Below, piece by piece: positions 63,981-64,000 of a DNA stretch of 64,000 nt. Source of the stretch: an uncultured bacterium (GTDB lineage Bacteria; Bacteroidota; Bacteroidia; Bacteroidales; Muribaculaceae); contig CAJMMT010000003.1 in assembly GCA_905214715.1 (NCBI GenBank), positions 120,681 to 184,680 on the forward strand. Direction: 5' to 3'. Numbering within the stretch: the first letter of the stretch is position 1; every line of letters starts with the position of its first letter. Both the position numbers and the translations under genes were made by a program. The notes below the pieces were generated by a model. The model did not search any database and was not told where the DNA came from. It worked only from the letters and a program-made list of their open reading frames with translations.

Positions 63981-64000
63981 GCAAAAGCCTCAACTTTCAC

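Noticed and set aside
1..64000. CRISPR array, prophage, integrase or rRNA operon
   Set aside because: No regularly spaced repeats, phage structural cluster, integrase or rRNA sequence was seen anywhere in the window.

Overview
This window reads as a chromosomal segment from a member of the Bacteroidales, most likely a gut Muribaculaceae-type bacterium. The inference rests on several things visible in the sequence. Promoters carry the Bacteroidota -7 box TAnnTTTG, with a TTG-like -33 box 18-20 bases upstream. Shine-Dalgarno sites are nearly absent. There are outer-membrane beta-barrel and TonB-type receptors, an Omp28-like protein, Por-like C-terminal tails on secreted proteins, a BspA-like leucine-rich gene, DUF4230, DUF3316 and LptF/G proteins, and a Bacteroidetes-type malate dehydrogenase. 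No phage, plasmid, CRISPR array or rRNA was seen. The assignment below order level is a guess.

Layout. 1-2.5 kb: the end of an unknown gene, then a minus-strand pair (ornithine cyclodeaminase-like protein and CDP-glycerol transferase-like protein). 2.8-14.3 kb: a long minus-strand run, with valS at the distal end and an operon headed by glyS (glyS, lemA, FKBP lipoprotein, S9 peptidase, GHL10 glycosidase, ZnuC-like ATPase, small lipoprotein, DUF2400). 14.5-25.1 kb: plus-strand genes including an SGNH hydrolase, a TonB-type receptor, a small Gly/Pro-rich secreted protein, mdh, trpS, znuA, a fused SpmA/SpmB-like permease and two DUF4230 proteins. 25.2-39.2 kb: minus-strand secreted proteins with a membrane-bound AraC-type regulator, then a tripartite RND efflux operon. 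39.4-42.8 kb: a beta-barrel protein and a patch of decayed genes. 43-48.9 kb: a zinc-ribbon protein, nif3, aspS and an S41 peptidase/DUF3316 operon. 49-54.7 kb: parC, tRNA-Leu(UAG) and a LytTR-type two-component system. 55-58.6 kb: the full preQ1 route (queF, queC, queD, queE) continuing into two secreted-protein genes. 59-64 kb: an LptF/G permease, pta-ackA and a LOG-family gene.

The genes are mostly core housekeeping: four aminoacyl-tRNA synthetases, topoisomerase IV, acetate formation through Pta-AckA, queuosine precursor synthesis, and envelope biogenesis and export. Accessory character is concentrated at about 40-42.8 kb, where at least three neighbouring genes are broken, and at two sites carrying a mobile repeat.

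The strongest unexplained signals are non-coding. (1) A 185-bp terminal-inverted-repeat element occurs twice, at 15920-16104 and, inverted, at 33014-33198. The copies have the same length and are about 89% identical by eye. The second copy ends inside the stop codon of the RND pump. (2) A nested two-stem RNA lies in the leader of the queF operon. (3) A hairpin buries a perfect AAGGAG ribosome site, rare in this phylum, in front of the small secreted protein at 18893. (4) A terminator-shaped hairpin sits just before the efflux operon. (5) A 16-bp perfect inverted repeat overlaps the promoter of tRNA-Leu.
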